From positions 372,001 to 436,000 of the forward strand of contig NZ_CAXUSG020000001.1 of the NCBI RefSeq assembly GCF_964253915.1: DNA of 64,000 nt, read 5' to 3'. This DNA comes from Metarhizobium sp964253915 (lineage in GTDB: Bacteria; Pseudomonadota; Alphaproteobacteria; Rhizobiales; Rhizobiaceae). The translations under genes and the position numbers were made by a program. Each line of letters starts with the position of its first letter. The stretch's first letter is position 1. The notes under the pieces are model-generated. The model did no database searches and had not been told where the DNA came from. It saw nothing but the letters and a program-made list of their open reading frames with translations. Below are positions 25,575 to 34,141 of the stretch, piece after piece.

Positions 25575-26279
25575 ATGAGTGAAGTGAACAAGAGTCCCGC
25601 CTTCTGGCGTTCCTTCCCGATTTTCGAGGAGTTCGACAAGGAAACGATCGCCGAGATCGCCGCCATCGCCACCTATCGCAAATGGTCGCCCGGCACGGTG
25701 ATCTTCCAGCGCGGCGACGAAGGCAACTACATGATCGCCATCTTCAGCGGGCGGGTGAAGCTGTCGCTGATCACGCCGCAGGGCAAGGAACTGGCGATCC
25801 GCCACATGGAGCCCGGCACCATTCTCGGTGAAATGGCGATCCTCGACGGCGAGCCGCGGTCGGCCGATGCCACGGCAGTGACCGCGACGGAAGGCTATGT
25901 GCTCGCCAAGCGCGACCTGCTGCCAATCATCACCGAACGGCCGGAAACCGCCGAAACCGTCATCCGCTTCCTTTGCGCCCGCATCCGCGAAACCACCGAG
26001 CGGCTGGAAACCATGGCGCTCTACGATCTCGACTCCCGCGTCGCCCGCTTCTTCCTGGCGACGCTGAAGCAGATCCACGGCATGGAACTGCCCGACCGCG
26101 CCAACCTGCAGATGGAACTCAGCCAGACGGAAATCGCCGCCATCGTCGGCTGCAGCCGGCCGAAGATGAACCGGGCAATCGTTTCCCTGGAAGAGGCAGG
26201 TGCAATTTCCCGCAAGGACGGCATCATCTCCTGCCATGTCGACCGGCTCATTCGGGTTGCCGAACCTGATGAGGCATAA
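25575..26279 (+). CDS. Crp/Fnr-family transcriptional regulator
   Basis: A 234-residue regulator. The cyclic-nucleotide-like beta-roll runs from about 25 to 140 (PGTVIFQRGDEGNYMIAIFSGRV, GTILGEMAILDGEPRSADA), followed by a dimer helix and a helix-turn-helix (SQTEIAAIVGCSRPKMNRAIVSL). It has no Fnr iron-sulfur cysteine cluster. The effector-binding loop GEMAILDGEPRSADA resembles the cAMP pocket (GE...RSA). It ends 15 bp before a nucleotide cyclase gene on the same strand, which suggests a receptor-cyclase pair. Confidence 0.9.
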   Translation: MSEVNKSPAFWRSFPIFEEFDKETIAEIAAIATYRKWSPGTVIFQRGDEGNYMIAIFSGRVKLSLITPQGKELAIRHMEPGTILGEMAILDGEPRSADATAVTATEGYVLAKRDLLPIITERPETAETVIRFLCARIRETTERLETMALYDLDSRVARFFLATLKQIHGMELPDRANLQMELSQTEIAAIVGCSRPKMNRAIVSLEEAGAISRKDGIISCHVDRLIRVAEPDEA

Positions 26280-26294
26280 TTTCGCAGCCACACC

Positions 26295-28175
26295 ATGGCG
26301 GTAAGTCCCTTTCGCCTCAGACCCCTGCATTTCGGCATCGCCGCGAGCCTGCTGGCGGCGCTTGCGGTGTTCGCCATCCCCCAGGAGACAATGGAGGCGC
26401 AGCGCGAACTGTTTTTCGATTCGCTGACCCAGCTGGCGCCGCAGCATGTCTCGCCCGACATCGTTGCCGTTGATATCGACCGCGCCGCCTATCAGGCCGC
26501 GCCGAACGCCGACTGGAACCGCAGCGAAACGGCGGCGCTGGTGCGCACGCTTGCCGAGGCCAAGCCGGCGGCCATCGGTTTCGATCTCGTCTTCAGCGGT
26601 GACTGCGATCCGGTCAATGCCACGAACCAGGTGCTGGCGGCGGCGATGCGGCAGGCGCCGGTGGTGCTCGGTTTCCTGATCGCCGATATCGCCAAGGATA
26701 CGCCCCGTCCGCGCCCGCCGCTGGCGATCAGTCGGCCGCTGGCGGTTCCCGACCTCTGGTTCATCGACGGGGCGGAAAGTTCCTGCCCGGTGCTTGCCGA
26801 GGCGGCACGCTCCACCGCTGCCAATTTTCTCGTCGGTGACGAGGATTCCAAGGTCCGCCAGGTGCAGGCCTTCTCGATCATCGGCAACGACGCCTATCCG
26901 GCGCTGGCGCTCGAAATCTTCCGTCTGGCGCGGCATGTGCGCACGCCGATCCTCGGCGGCGATCCGCCGCGGCTGAAACTCGATGACACGATCATCGATT
27001 TCAGCGACGACGGCAGCCTGCGTTTCGTCGCGGCGCAGGAGACGACGATTGCGGGCCGGACGATTTCCGCCGGCGAGATCATTGCCGGAAAGGTGCCTGT
27101 GGAGCGGTTTGCCGGCAAGGTGGTGCTGATCGGCTCCAGCCTGCCCAACCTCGGCGGCCTCCGGGCCAGCGCCTCCATGCCACTCGAACCGTCGCTGCAG
27201 ATCCATGCCGATATCGTCAACGCTTTGATGACCGGCTTCATTCCCAAGCGTGACGACAGCTACGTGCCGTTCGAGGCGCTCGCGACATTGATCTGCGGTC
27301 TTGTCATCACGCTGGTGGCGATCCGCCTGCGGCCGGTGACGGCAGCCGCCGTCGGGATCGCCGCCATCGTCGCCGTGCTTGGAGGGACCTTCGCCCTCTA
27401 CATTGCGACAGCCATCCTCGCCGACGGTTTCAGGCTGACACTGGCGCTCGCCTTCGTGCTGATCGTCACCAGCGTCGCGCAGTTCGCCCATATCCGCCGC
27501 GTCGAGGCTCTGGCGCGCCAGCGTTTCGGCCAATACCTGCCGCGCTCGGTGGTGGATCGGTATCTCGACAATCCCGATCTTGCGCGCGTGGCCGGCGAGG
27601 AGCGCCAGGTGACGGCGCTGTTTACGGATATCGAGGGGTTTACGTCGCTGACGAAGCGCGTCGGGCCGCACGATCTCGTTTCCATGCTCGATACCTATTA
27701 TTCCGAGGTCAATGCGCTGGTCGCCGATCATGGCGGCATGGTCGACAAGATCGTCGGCGATGCCGTGCATGCGCTGTTCAATGCGCCGGAGGATCTCGAC
27801 GATCACGTCAACAGGGCGATCCGCTGCGCCGAAGAAATGCGCCGGCTGACGGAAGAAATGCGCACGCGGCCGCGCTTTCGCGACCATGATTTCGGCCGCA
27901 CCCGGTTCGGCATCGAGACCGGCATCGCCGTTCTGGGGGAGGTCGGGCACGGCGGCAAGCTGGATTACACCGCCCATGGTGAATCGATCAACCTTGCCGC
28001 CCGGCTACAGGATGCCAACAAGTTTCTCGGCACGCAGATCTGCATCGGGCCGCAGGCGGCCGGGCAATCCTCGAGCGAACTGGTCAGCCTCGGCATCCAC
28101 CAGATCCGCGGGTTCGGCGAGATGGAACTGTTCAGCCCCGAGCCGCCGAAGCGGCTGCCGGCCGCAGAAGCCTGA
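26295..28175 (+). CDS. CHASE2-domain adenylate/guanylate cyclase
   Basis: A 626-residue class III cyclase. One N-terminal helix (about 13-30), a periplasmic CHASE2 sensor (about 40-320), a C-terminal membrane bundle (about 330-400), then the cyclase (about 430-600). Metal ligands are Asp445 in FTDIEGFT and Asp489 in KIVGDAVHAL. The transition-state Asn and Arg are in ESINLAARL. So the enzyme looks active. Whether it makes cAMP or cGMP cannot be settled by eye. It shares an operon with the Crp/Fnr gene and converges on the FecR-like gene, with adjoining stops. Confidence 0.92.
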   Translation: MAVSPFRLRPLHFGIAASLLAALAVFAIPQETMEAQRELFFDSLTQLAPQHVSPDIVAVDIDRAAYQAAPNADWNRSETAALVRTLAEAKPAAIGFDLVFSGDCDPVNATNQVLAAAMRQAPVVLGFLIADIAKDTPRPRPPLAISRPLAVPDLWFIDGAESSCPVLAEAARSTAANFLVGDEDSKVRQVQAFSIIGNDAYPALALEIFRLARHVRTPILGGDPPRLKLDDTIIDFSDDGSLRFVAAQETTIAGRTISAGEIIAGKVPVERFAGKVVLIGSSLPNLGGLRASASMPLEPSLQIHADIVNALMTGFIPKRDDSYVPFEALATLICGLVITLVAIRLRPVTAAAVGIAAIVAVLGGTFALYIATAILADGFRLTLALAFVLIVTSVAQFAHIRRVEALARQRFGQYLPRSVVDRYLDNPDLARVAGEERQVTALFTDIEGFTSLTKRVGPHDLVSMLDTYYSEVNALVADHGGMVDKIVGDAVHALFNAPEDLDDHVNRAIRCAEEMRRLTEEMRTRPRFRDHDFGRTRFGIETGIAVLGEVGHGGKLDYTAHGESINLAARLQDANKFLGTQICIGPQAAGQSSSELVSLGIHQIRGFGEMELFSPEPPKRLPAAEA

Positions 28176-28814
28176 TCAGCGGGCGCCGACCAGCGCATAG
28201 GCCTCGCGAATGCGTTCGGCGCCCCAATCGACCGGCTCGCTCGGCTGCGCATCGGCAGAGGCGATTTCCACGCCCTGGCCCTTGCTCACCTCGCGGGTCG
28301 CGCCGCCATTGGTGACGGCGACCTTGCCGTGCTCGACGAAGATGGCAAAACGGCCGCGGCTCGGTCCGGCAAAAAACTTCGTGCCGCGCACGCCGATCAT
28401 GCCGAAGGTGGTGCGCACGCTGACATCGATCTTGGCGAGACCTTCCGGACGATCGAACATCATGGCGCCGGCCCCGAGTTCCAGCGTACCGCCCTGTCCG
28501 GCGATAAAACTGTCGATCAGGAGTTCCGTGTCGCCGCCGAGCAGCACCCTCGTGTCGCTGCCGAGTTTCAGGTCGGCAAAACTCTCTGTGGCGGTGACCA
28601 CGAGATCGTTGTCCATCAGCGGCGCGCCGGCCGCTAGGCGGTCTTCCGCCTTCTCCTGGCGCCTTGTCACCTCGCCGCTCACCTTGACGGTCTCGCCGAT
28701 GGCGGCGGCAAAAGCCGGCGTCCATGCCGGCAGGATCGCCATGGCGCCGGCGCCGGCCATCAAGGTGCGCCGGGTGATGGTTGCCGCTTTGTGTTGTCCG
28801 TTTTCCATGGTCAT
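28176..28814 (-). CDS. FecR-like exported protein with a Tat signal
   Basis: A 212-residue predicted protein. The start contains TRRTLMAGAGAMAILPAW, a twin-arginine signal, cleaved near PAFA-AA. The body is a FecR-type beta domain (SADLKLGSD-like and VRTTFGMIGVRGTKFFAG, then FVEHGKVAVTNGG). Two start codons, 28820 and 28814, are possible; I chose 28814 for its GGGG spacing. FecR-domain and CHASE2-cyclase genes are often neighbours, so it may help sense the periplasm. Its regulator or sigma partner is absent. Confidence 0.8.
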   Translation of the reverse strand: MTMENGQHKAATITRRTLMAGAGAMAILPAWTPAFAAAIGETVKVSGEVTRRQEKAEDRLAAGAPLMDNDLVVTATESFADLKLGSDTRVLLGGDTELLIDSFIAGQGGTLELGAGAMMFDRPEGLAKIDVSVRTTFGMIGVRGTKFFAGPSRGRFAIFVEHGKVAVTNGGATREVSKGQGVEIASADAQPSEPVDWGAERIREAYALVGAR

Positions 28815-28997
28815 GATCATCCCCGCCGCTTGTTGTGCGCCACGATACTTCGGCCGTGTCGGAGCGCAAGCTCGAACTGTCGGCACCTTAGCGTGTTCTA
28901 AAATATTTTCGCGCTCCGGCCTGTCCCGCAGGGAACAACATCGCACGTTAATACGTTGTTAAATTCGGGCACAGTCAACACAACGGAGAAAAAAGCA

Positions 28998-29936
28998 ATG
29001 TCCGCCGGTTCCGCTCATACCGCATCGCATTCGAAGGCTTGCATCTCGCGCGCCGCTGGTGTCGGCGCGGTGTTCGCGGCGGCGTTTGTCGCTTCGATCG
29101 GCATGGCGCAGGCGGCTCCCGCAACCAGTCAGGACGACTGCGACCGCCTTGCCGGCAGCCGTTATGACATGAGCCGCAACATCGCGTTCAAACCCGTCGA
29201 GGAAGCGGCGCTCAAGAGCGGTGAAGATGCCGTCACCGCCTGCCGCATCGCTTTCTCTGAAACGGGCAATCCGCGCTTTTCGTTCCAGCTTGGCCGCGCG
29301 CTCGACAATCGCGGCGATGTCGCCGATGCGATGACGGCCTATGCCGCGGCAGCGGACGACAACTACACCATCGCCAAGGTGCATCTCGGTTTCCTCTACG
29401 GTCGCATGGGGGACGTGGCTCAGGAATTCGCGCTGTTCACCCAGGCTGCAACCGACGGCAGTGTGCTGGGGGCCTACAATCTCGCTGTTCTCTACCGGGA
29501 TGGCGTCGGCACGCAGGTCGATGCGGCGCAGGCCATCCGCTGGTTCGAAGAAGCTTCCAAGGATTATGGCCCGGCGGCCTACAATCTGGGGGTGATCTAC
29601 GACGAAGGCAATCTGGTGCCGGAAGACAATGCCCGCGCCATCGAGTGGTACAAGGTCGCAGTCGCCAAGGGCCAGGTGGATGCCATGGTCAACCTTGCCC
29701 TTATGTACGAAGGCGGCGAAGGCACGCAATCCAACCTGATGGCCGCTGCCGACCTCTATCGTTCCGCTGCCGAGAAGGGCGACCAGTTCGCCGCGCAGAA
29801 ATTCGAAACGATCGGTGCGATGATTGCGGCGCTGAAGGAACAGCAGCAACAGATGCAGGCAAACAGCGGCGCCAACATGCCGGTGATCGACCCGGAAGCC
29901 GTGGGTTCGATCTCGAAGGACGACACGGGTATCTGA
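28998..29936 (+). CDS. Sel1-repeat (TPR-like) exported protein
   Basis: A 312-residue protein with a signal peptide (about 1-39, ending AQA-AP). It carries four or five Sel1-type repeats of about 36 residues, for example LGAYNLAVLYRDGVGTQVDAAQAIRWFEEA and AYNLGVIYDEGN. The C-terminal part is Gln-rich. Sel1 proteins act as protein-binding scaffolds in the periplasm or envelope. It is divergent from the FecR-like gene and has a strong terminator, so it is a single-gene unit. Confidence 0.87.
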   Translation: MSAGSAHTASHSKACISRAAGVGAVFAAAFVASIGMAQAAPATSQDDCDRLAGSRYDMSRNIAFKPVEEAALKSGEDAVTACRIAFSETGNPRFSFQLGRALDNRGDVADAMTAYAAAADDNYTIAKVHLGFLYGRMGDVAQEFALFTQAATDGSVLGAYNLAVLYRDGVGTQVDAAQAIRWFEEASKDYGPAAYNLGVIYDEGNLVPEDNARAIEWYKVAVAKGQVDAMVNLALMYEGGEGTQSNLMAAADLYRSAAEKGDQFAAQKFETIGAMIAALKEQQQQMQANSGANMPVIDPEAVGSISKDDTGI

Positions 29937-30348
29937 TCCGTCCCTATCTTGAGACAGAGCAATCGCGGGAGAGGTGTCCCTCTTCCGCGATTTTTTGCGT
30001 GACGATTGCTCACGCCTGTAAAGGCTCGGCCTCATCCCGCCTCAGCGCTTGCGGTGATCGGTTATCACCCAAAATTAGACGTTCCTAAGGCGCGCTTACT
30101 ACGCAGAATTGATTGCAAGATCAAATCATTGCGGGAACAATGCCGCACCATCTACGCAATGGTCGGACACATCGGATTTCGGAAAATTCTTCAGGCTGCG
30201 GCGCAACCGCGGCGTTGAAACGTGCGTCCGCATATCGGCTCGGCACCGATGATGCGGCGCCGGAAGTCCGATTTTACGCTGACGGTGATGGGGTGCCGCT
30301 CAAGCCGTGCTTGAGCTTGGTTGACGTTTCGAGAGGCCTGCAGGAAAC
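29937..30348 (+). other. Intergenic stretch of about 410 bases
   Basis: The first 60 bases hold the terminator of the Sel1 gene. From about 30050 to 30200 the DNA is richer in A and T than its surroundings. A small hairpin CTCAAGC / GCTTGAG lies at 30299-30315, in the leader of the next gene. Short frames here (for example one ending at 30218) lack ribosome sites and family motifs. I see no tRNA or clear small RNA. Confidence 0.5.
29961..29996 (+). terminator. Rho-independent terminator of the Sel1 gene
   Basis: A long stem, AATCGCGGGAGAGG with CCTCTTCCGCGATT, nearly perfect, with a short loop and then six T residues, 24 bases past the stop. Confidence 0.9.
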
Positions 30349-30948
30349 ATGAAAGAAACATTGGCGATCAACGAAATACTTGGGTACACGACCACGAGAG
30401 CGCGGCGTCGCGCCTTTTTCAATTTCTCCACTCTGGTCTACTGCACGGGGGAAGCGACGTTTTTCCTGTTGGTCAACGAGTTTCGCAAGACCGGCAAGAA
30501 GCGGCAGGCGATCTTTCTGAAAGAAGCCTATCTTGAAGAGAAGGATTTTGGCATCGCCGTCAACACGTTCGTTGCGGGCGGACTCAATATCGAGGCGACC
30601 GCTTTCGACCGGAAAGCTTTCGGTCAGTCCGTGGTCGATCAGGTGGATAGCGTCGGGCGCAGCAGCATTGCGAAGATCAAGAAGAGCGGCCTGGTCAATT
30701 TCATCGGTGGCAAGCTCGGTCGCGACGCGACCGGCATCCACCCCGATATTTTTGACGACCTTCTTGATATTGCGGCGGTGGATCTGAGTGGCAACATGGG
30801 TGCCAACCAGCAGGTTTACGGCTCTGCCGGAAAATTCAAGCCCAACGGCTCCTACCAGCCAAATCCGATATTCCAGCAACATCTGCCGGCTTTCAGGACA
30901 AAGCTGGAGGCCTTGAAGTTCGATACGGCCGCGCTCGGCATATTCTGA
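30349..30948 (+). CDS. Unrecognised protein
   Basis: A 199-residue predicted protein with AGGAAAC just upstream of its ATG. It has a basic N-terminus (YTTTRARRRAFFNF), a hydrophobic stretch (VYCTGEATFFLLV) too short and polar for a clear helix, then a mixed middle (KKRQAIFLKEAYLEE) and a charged, glycine-rich end. One cysteine (Cys32). No signal peptide or known motif. Codon use is less GC-skewed than its neighbours and it has no operon partner, which suggests an orphan or acquired gene. Function unknown. Confidence 0.7.
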   Translation: MKETLAINEILGYTTTRARRRAFFNFSTLVYCTGEATFFLLVNEFRKTGKKRQAIFLKEAYLEEKDFGIAVNTFVAGGLNIEATAFDRKAFGQSVVDQVDSVGRSSIAKIKKSGLVNFIGGKLGRDATGIHPDIFDDLLDIAAVDLSGNMGANQQVYGSAGKFKPNGSYQPNPIFQQHLPAFRTKLEALKFDTAALGIF

Positions 30949-30952
30949 CGCG

Positions 30953-31675
30953 TCAGTTCTGCAATGCCCGCGAGATCCGGCTCGACAACTCGCCCGGGTC
31001 CTTGAGGATGATCGCCCGGCTGGTGCGCTCGACGAGGGCTTCACGCATCAGGCGGGCCATTTCGCGCGACACCGTCTCACGGCTGGAGCCGATGTGTTCG
31101 GCCAGTTCCGAATGCACGATCGGCGGTGAAATCACCCGTTCGCCGCCACCGTCCATGCGGATGCGGGAAAGCCGCAGCAACGTGTTGTAGAGCCGGTGCT
31201 TGGTATCGAGGAAGGACAGTTCCGATACCCGGTCGTTCAGCTGTCGCATGCGCAGCGAAAGAAGCTGCAACACAGCCTTGTTGACCTGCGGCTTGGTGCC
31301 GAGAATCTCGTGGAACACGGCCGATGGAATGACGGTGATGACGGAATCGTTGACCGCCGTCAGGCTGGCAGCGCGCGGCATCTCGTCGATGGCGGAAAGC
31401 TCGCCCATCAGTTCATGCCGGCGGAAGACGCCGACGATCGCTTCCTTGCCGACGCCAAAGCGCAGGACGGCGCGGACTTCGCCGCTTTGCAGCAGGAAAA
31501 GATCGGTCGACTCGTCGGCATAGTCCACAAGGTTTTCACCGGCGCGGAGACAGCGTGTATGGCAACGTTGCGACCAGGCCCGGTCTTCCTCCTCTGAAAG
31601 ACTGGCAAAGATCGAGGAGACACGAAGGCTGATGGTTTGCTTCCGCAGGGGGAAAAGCAGGATATCGTTCGACAC
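30953..31675 (-). CDS. Crp/Fnr-family transcriptional regulator
   Basis: A 240-residue regulator that starts at a GTG. Beta-roll about 20-135 (STDLFLLQSGEVRAVLRFG, RRHELMGELSAIDEMPRAASL), then a helix-turn-helix SELAEHIGSSRETVSREMARL near 195-215. The RETVSR recognition helix combines Crp-like Arg with the Fnr-type E-x-x-S-R. Cys residues at 38 and 42 do not match the Fnr cluster. It converges on the unrecognised gene with four bases between. Its targets are unknown. Confidence 0.88.
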   Translation of the reverse strand: MSNDILLFPLRKQTISLRVSSIFASLSEEEDRAWSQRCHTRCLRAGENLVDYADESTDLFLLQSGEVRAVLRFGVGKEAIVGVFRRHELMGELSAIDEMPRAASLTAVNDSVITVIPSAVFHEILGTKPQVNKAVLQLLSLRMRQLNDRVSELSFLDTKHRLYNTLLRLSRIRMDGGGERVISPPIVHSELAEHIGSSRETVSREMARLMREALVERTSRAIILKDPGELSSRISRALQN

Positions 31676-31773
31676 AACAGTTCTCTCGTTCGCTGGTGCC
31701 GGCCGTCTCTGCCCTTTCGGGCGAGGCGGTCCGGCTGAAACTCTTAGAACTTATGACGGACGAGGTGCCCGGT

Positions 31774-32826
31774 TTATTTCGCTGCGTCGCCGATTTCGCC
31801 TGCAGACGGTCCCCAGACGTCGGTCAGGGCAAAACCTGCCGCCATCGGATCGAACGGATCGAGCGCTACCTGCGACAGGCCGAAGGTGAAACCGCGGCCG
31901 GTGATGGTGGGGATGATCGCCGGCCTGCCGGCCACCGTCGTTTCGGCAGCGAGGCTGACCTCGAACTCCGAACCGATGGTCGAACGCGATTTCAGGATGT
32001 CGCCGACCTTGACCTTACCGCGCGCGTGCAAGGTCGCCAGATTGGCGGAACTGCCGGTGCCGCAGGGCGAGCGGTCGACGCGGCCGGGCCACATGGTGGT
32101 GCAGGTGCGCACCGCGCCATCCGGATCGACATCGCGGAACATCACGTAGGCGACGCCGGATATTGCCGGGATTTCCGGATGCACCACGGAGATGGTGCGG
32201 TTGATCCGCTCCTTGAGCGCCATGCCGGCCTGAACGAGTGCTGCCGCATTGGCCTTCTCTATGGTCAGCCCCACCTGGCCGACATCCACCAGCGCGTAAA
32301 AAATGCCGCCGTAACACAGGTCGATGCTGATCCGGCCCCATTCCGGCGTGTCGAGCGCCACGTCGAGCTCGTGGACGAAGGAGGGCACCATGGTCAACCT
32401 GACTTTTTCGCAGCGACCGTCGCGGCAGGTGGCGGTCGCCTTCACCAAGCCGGCCGCCGTCTCCAGCGTCACGACCGTTTCCGGCTCCTGCATCTCGACG
32501 ATGCCCGCTTCCAGCAGCGCCGTGGCGACGCAGATGGAGTTCGAGCCGGAACTCGCATGCGCCTGGTCCGGCTGTAGGATGATGAAGGCCGCGTCGGCAT
32601 CGGGATGTTTCGGCGGCAGGAGCAGGTTGACGGAGCCGATCGGCGCGCCACGCGGCTCGAGAACGAGGAAGCGCCGGAGTTCGTCGCCCTTCGGATCGTT
32701 GTTCAGCCAGTGCAGCTGTTCGGCGACGGTATCTCCCGGAATTTTCGGCACGCCGCCGATTGCGACACGGCCGATTTCACCCTCGGCATGCACGTCCAGC
32801 AGCTGGATCGTCCGCTTCCATCTCAT
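31774..32826 (-). CDS. Proline racemase family enzyme with a Ser/Cys site
   Basis: A 350-residue member of the proline racemase/4-hydroxyproline epimerase/trans-3-hydroxyproline dehydratase family. The first catalytic position is Ser93 in ASSGSNSI, where racemases have Cys in MCGH; the second is Cys255 in DRSPCGTGSSA. The second acid or base is thus kept and the first replaced. Cys/Cys members are usually racemases or epimerases; Thr/Cys or Ser/Cys members include 3-hydroxyproline dehydratases. A D-amino-acid dehydrogenase follows, favouring a role in hydroxyproline use. Confidence 0.88.
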   Translation of the reverse strand: MRWKRTIQLLDVHAEGEIGRVAIGGVPKIPGDTVAEQLHWLNNDPKGDELRRFLVLEPRGAPIGSVNLLLPPKHPDADAAFIILQPDQAHASSGSNSICVATALLEAGIVEMQEPETVVTLETAAGLVKATATCRDGRCEKVRLTMVPSFVHELDVALDTPEWGRISIDLCYGGIFYALVDVGQVGLTIEKANAAALVQAGMALKERINRTISVVHPEIPAISGVAYVMFRDVDPDGAVRTCTTMWPGRVDRSPCGTGSSANLATLHARGKVKVGDILKSRSTIGSEFEVSLAAETTVAGRPAIIPTITGRGFTFGLSQVALDPFDPMAAGFALTDVWGPSAGEIGDAAK

Positions 32827-32890
32827 TGCTTAAACTCCCGTTCAGCCGCGGCGCCGGGGCCGCCGTTCATGTTGTTGTGTATTGGCCGGC

Positions 32891-34141
32891 TCAGTATCGA
32901 TCGATACGGAAGGGCACCATGTCGACGTCGGTTTTCTTGCCGGTCACCATGTCTGCGACCAGCCGCGCCGTCGTCGCCGAATAGGTGAGGCCGAGATGGC
33001 CGTGGCCGGTGGCGTACCAGACGCCGGGTAGTTTCGACGAGGCGGAAATGATCGGGATCGTATCGGGCAGCGCCGGGCGGTGCCCCATCCATTCCGTCGT
33101 CTCTTCTGCCTTGAGCCCCGGCAATGCCCGCTGGGCGTGGCGCACCAGCACCCGGGGGCGGCGATAATCCGGCGCGGCGTCGAGGCCGGCCAGCTCGACA
33201 TTGCCGCCGACGCGGATACCGCCCGCCGTCGGCGTCACCATGAAGGCGCGATGCGGCCAGATGATCGCGTAACGCATGGCGATGCCGGGTTTCATGATCT
33301 GTGTATGGTAGCCACGCTCGGTTTCGAGCGGGATCGGCTCGCCCAGCGCATCCGCCAGGAAGCGGGTGTGCACGCCGGCAGCCAGCACGGCAGCACCGGC
33401 CTCCAGCCGTTCGCCGTTTTCGAGCATGACGACAACGCCGCCGCCCGGCTTCTTCTCGACGGTGCGCACCGCGCCGGACCGGAATTGTGCCCCGAGCGCC
33501 TGGGCGGCCTCGGCGGTTTTCACCACCAGCTGGTAAGGATTGCGGATCGATTTGTTGTCCGGCAGAAGCAGCGCCTTGGCGATGCCGGGCGAAAGCGTCG
33601 GCTCGTGGTCGCGGATGGCGCTGCCGCTCAGCACCTCATGATCCAGCTTGTAGCGGCGCAGCAGCTCCAGATGGCCGCGGTCGGCTGCAAATTCCGCTTC
33701 CGTCTCATAGATCGCCAGGCAGCCCTCATCGGTGATCAGCTCCGGCGCGCCGATCGCCTGCAGCATGGCCTGCATGTCGGCCAGTGCATGCGCCGAAAGG
33801 CTCATGCCGGCATCCTCGATCTCGCGCAGCCGCGCCGGCCGTCCGGCGGCGAGGAAGCGCAGGAACCAGGGGATCATTTTTGGCGCGTAGGAGGCGCGCA
33901 GCCAGACCGGGCCTTCCGGATCGAGCAGCCAGCGCGGGATGCGTTTCCAGGTCGTCGGTCCGGAACCGGCGGCGAAATCGAGCGCGATGCTTGCCATGTT
34001 GCCGAAGGAGGTGCCGCGCCCCGGTTCGCCCTTGTCGATCAGCGTCACCTGCCGCCCGCGGCTCTGCAGCTCCAAAGCGATCGAGGCGCCGACGATACCG
34101 GCGCCGACGACGATGACGGAAGTGTTCTGTTCGGGACTCAT
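32891..34141 (-). CDS. D-amino-acid dehydrogenase (DadA-type flavoprotein)
   Basis: A 416-residue FAD enzyme. The dinucleotide fold is at the N-terminus (VIVVGAGIVGASIALELQSRG), and the DAO/DadA fold continues to a C-terminal motif GHGHLGLTYSATTARLVADM. It oxidises D-amino acids and passes electrons to the respiratory chain. It lies 64 bp after the racemase-family gene's start and overlaps pxpC by four bases, so it belongs to one operon. Substrate might be D-proline, D-hydroxyproline or a related product. Confidence 0.87.
   Translation of the reverse strand: MSPEQNTSVIVVGAGIVGASIALELQSRGRQVTLIDKGEPGRGTSFGNMASIALDFAAGSGPTTWKRIPRWLLDPEGPVWLRASYAPKMIPWFLRFLAAGRPARLREIEDAGMSLSAHALADMQAMLQAIGAPELITDEGCLAIYETEAEFAADRGHLELLRRYKLDHEVLSGSAIRDHEPTLSPGIAKALLLPDNKSIRNPYQLVVKTAEAAQALGAQFRSGAVRTVEKKPGGGVVVMLENGERLEAGAAVLAAGVHTRFLADALGEPIPLETERGYHTQIMKPGIAMRYAIIWPHRAFMVTPTAGGIRVGGNVELAGLDAAPDYRRPRVLVRHAQRALPGLKAEETTEWMGHRPALPDTIPIISASSKLPGVWYATGHGHLGLTYSATTARLVADMVTGKKTDVDMVPFRIDRY

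Noticed and set aside
25104..27977. 957-codon open frame on the - strand
   Set aside because: Antisense to the Crp/Fnr and cyclase genes; high-GC artefact.
30006..30218. 70-codon frame in the gap after the Sel1 gene
   Set aside because: No ribosome site, no motif, and it begins close behind a strong terminator.
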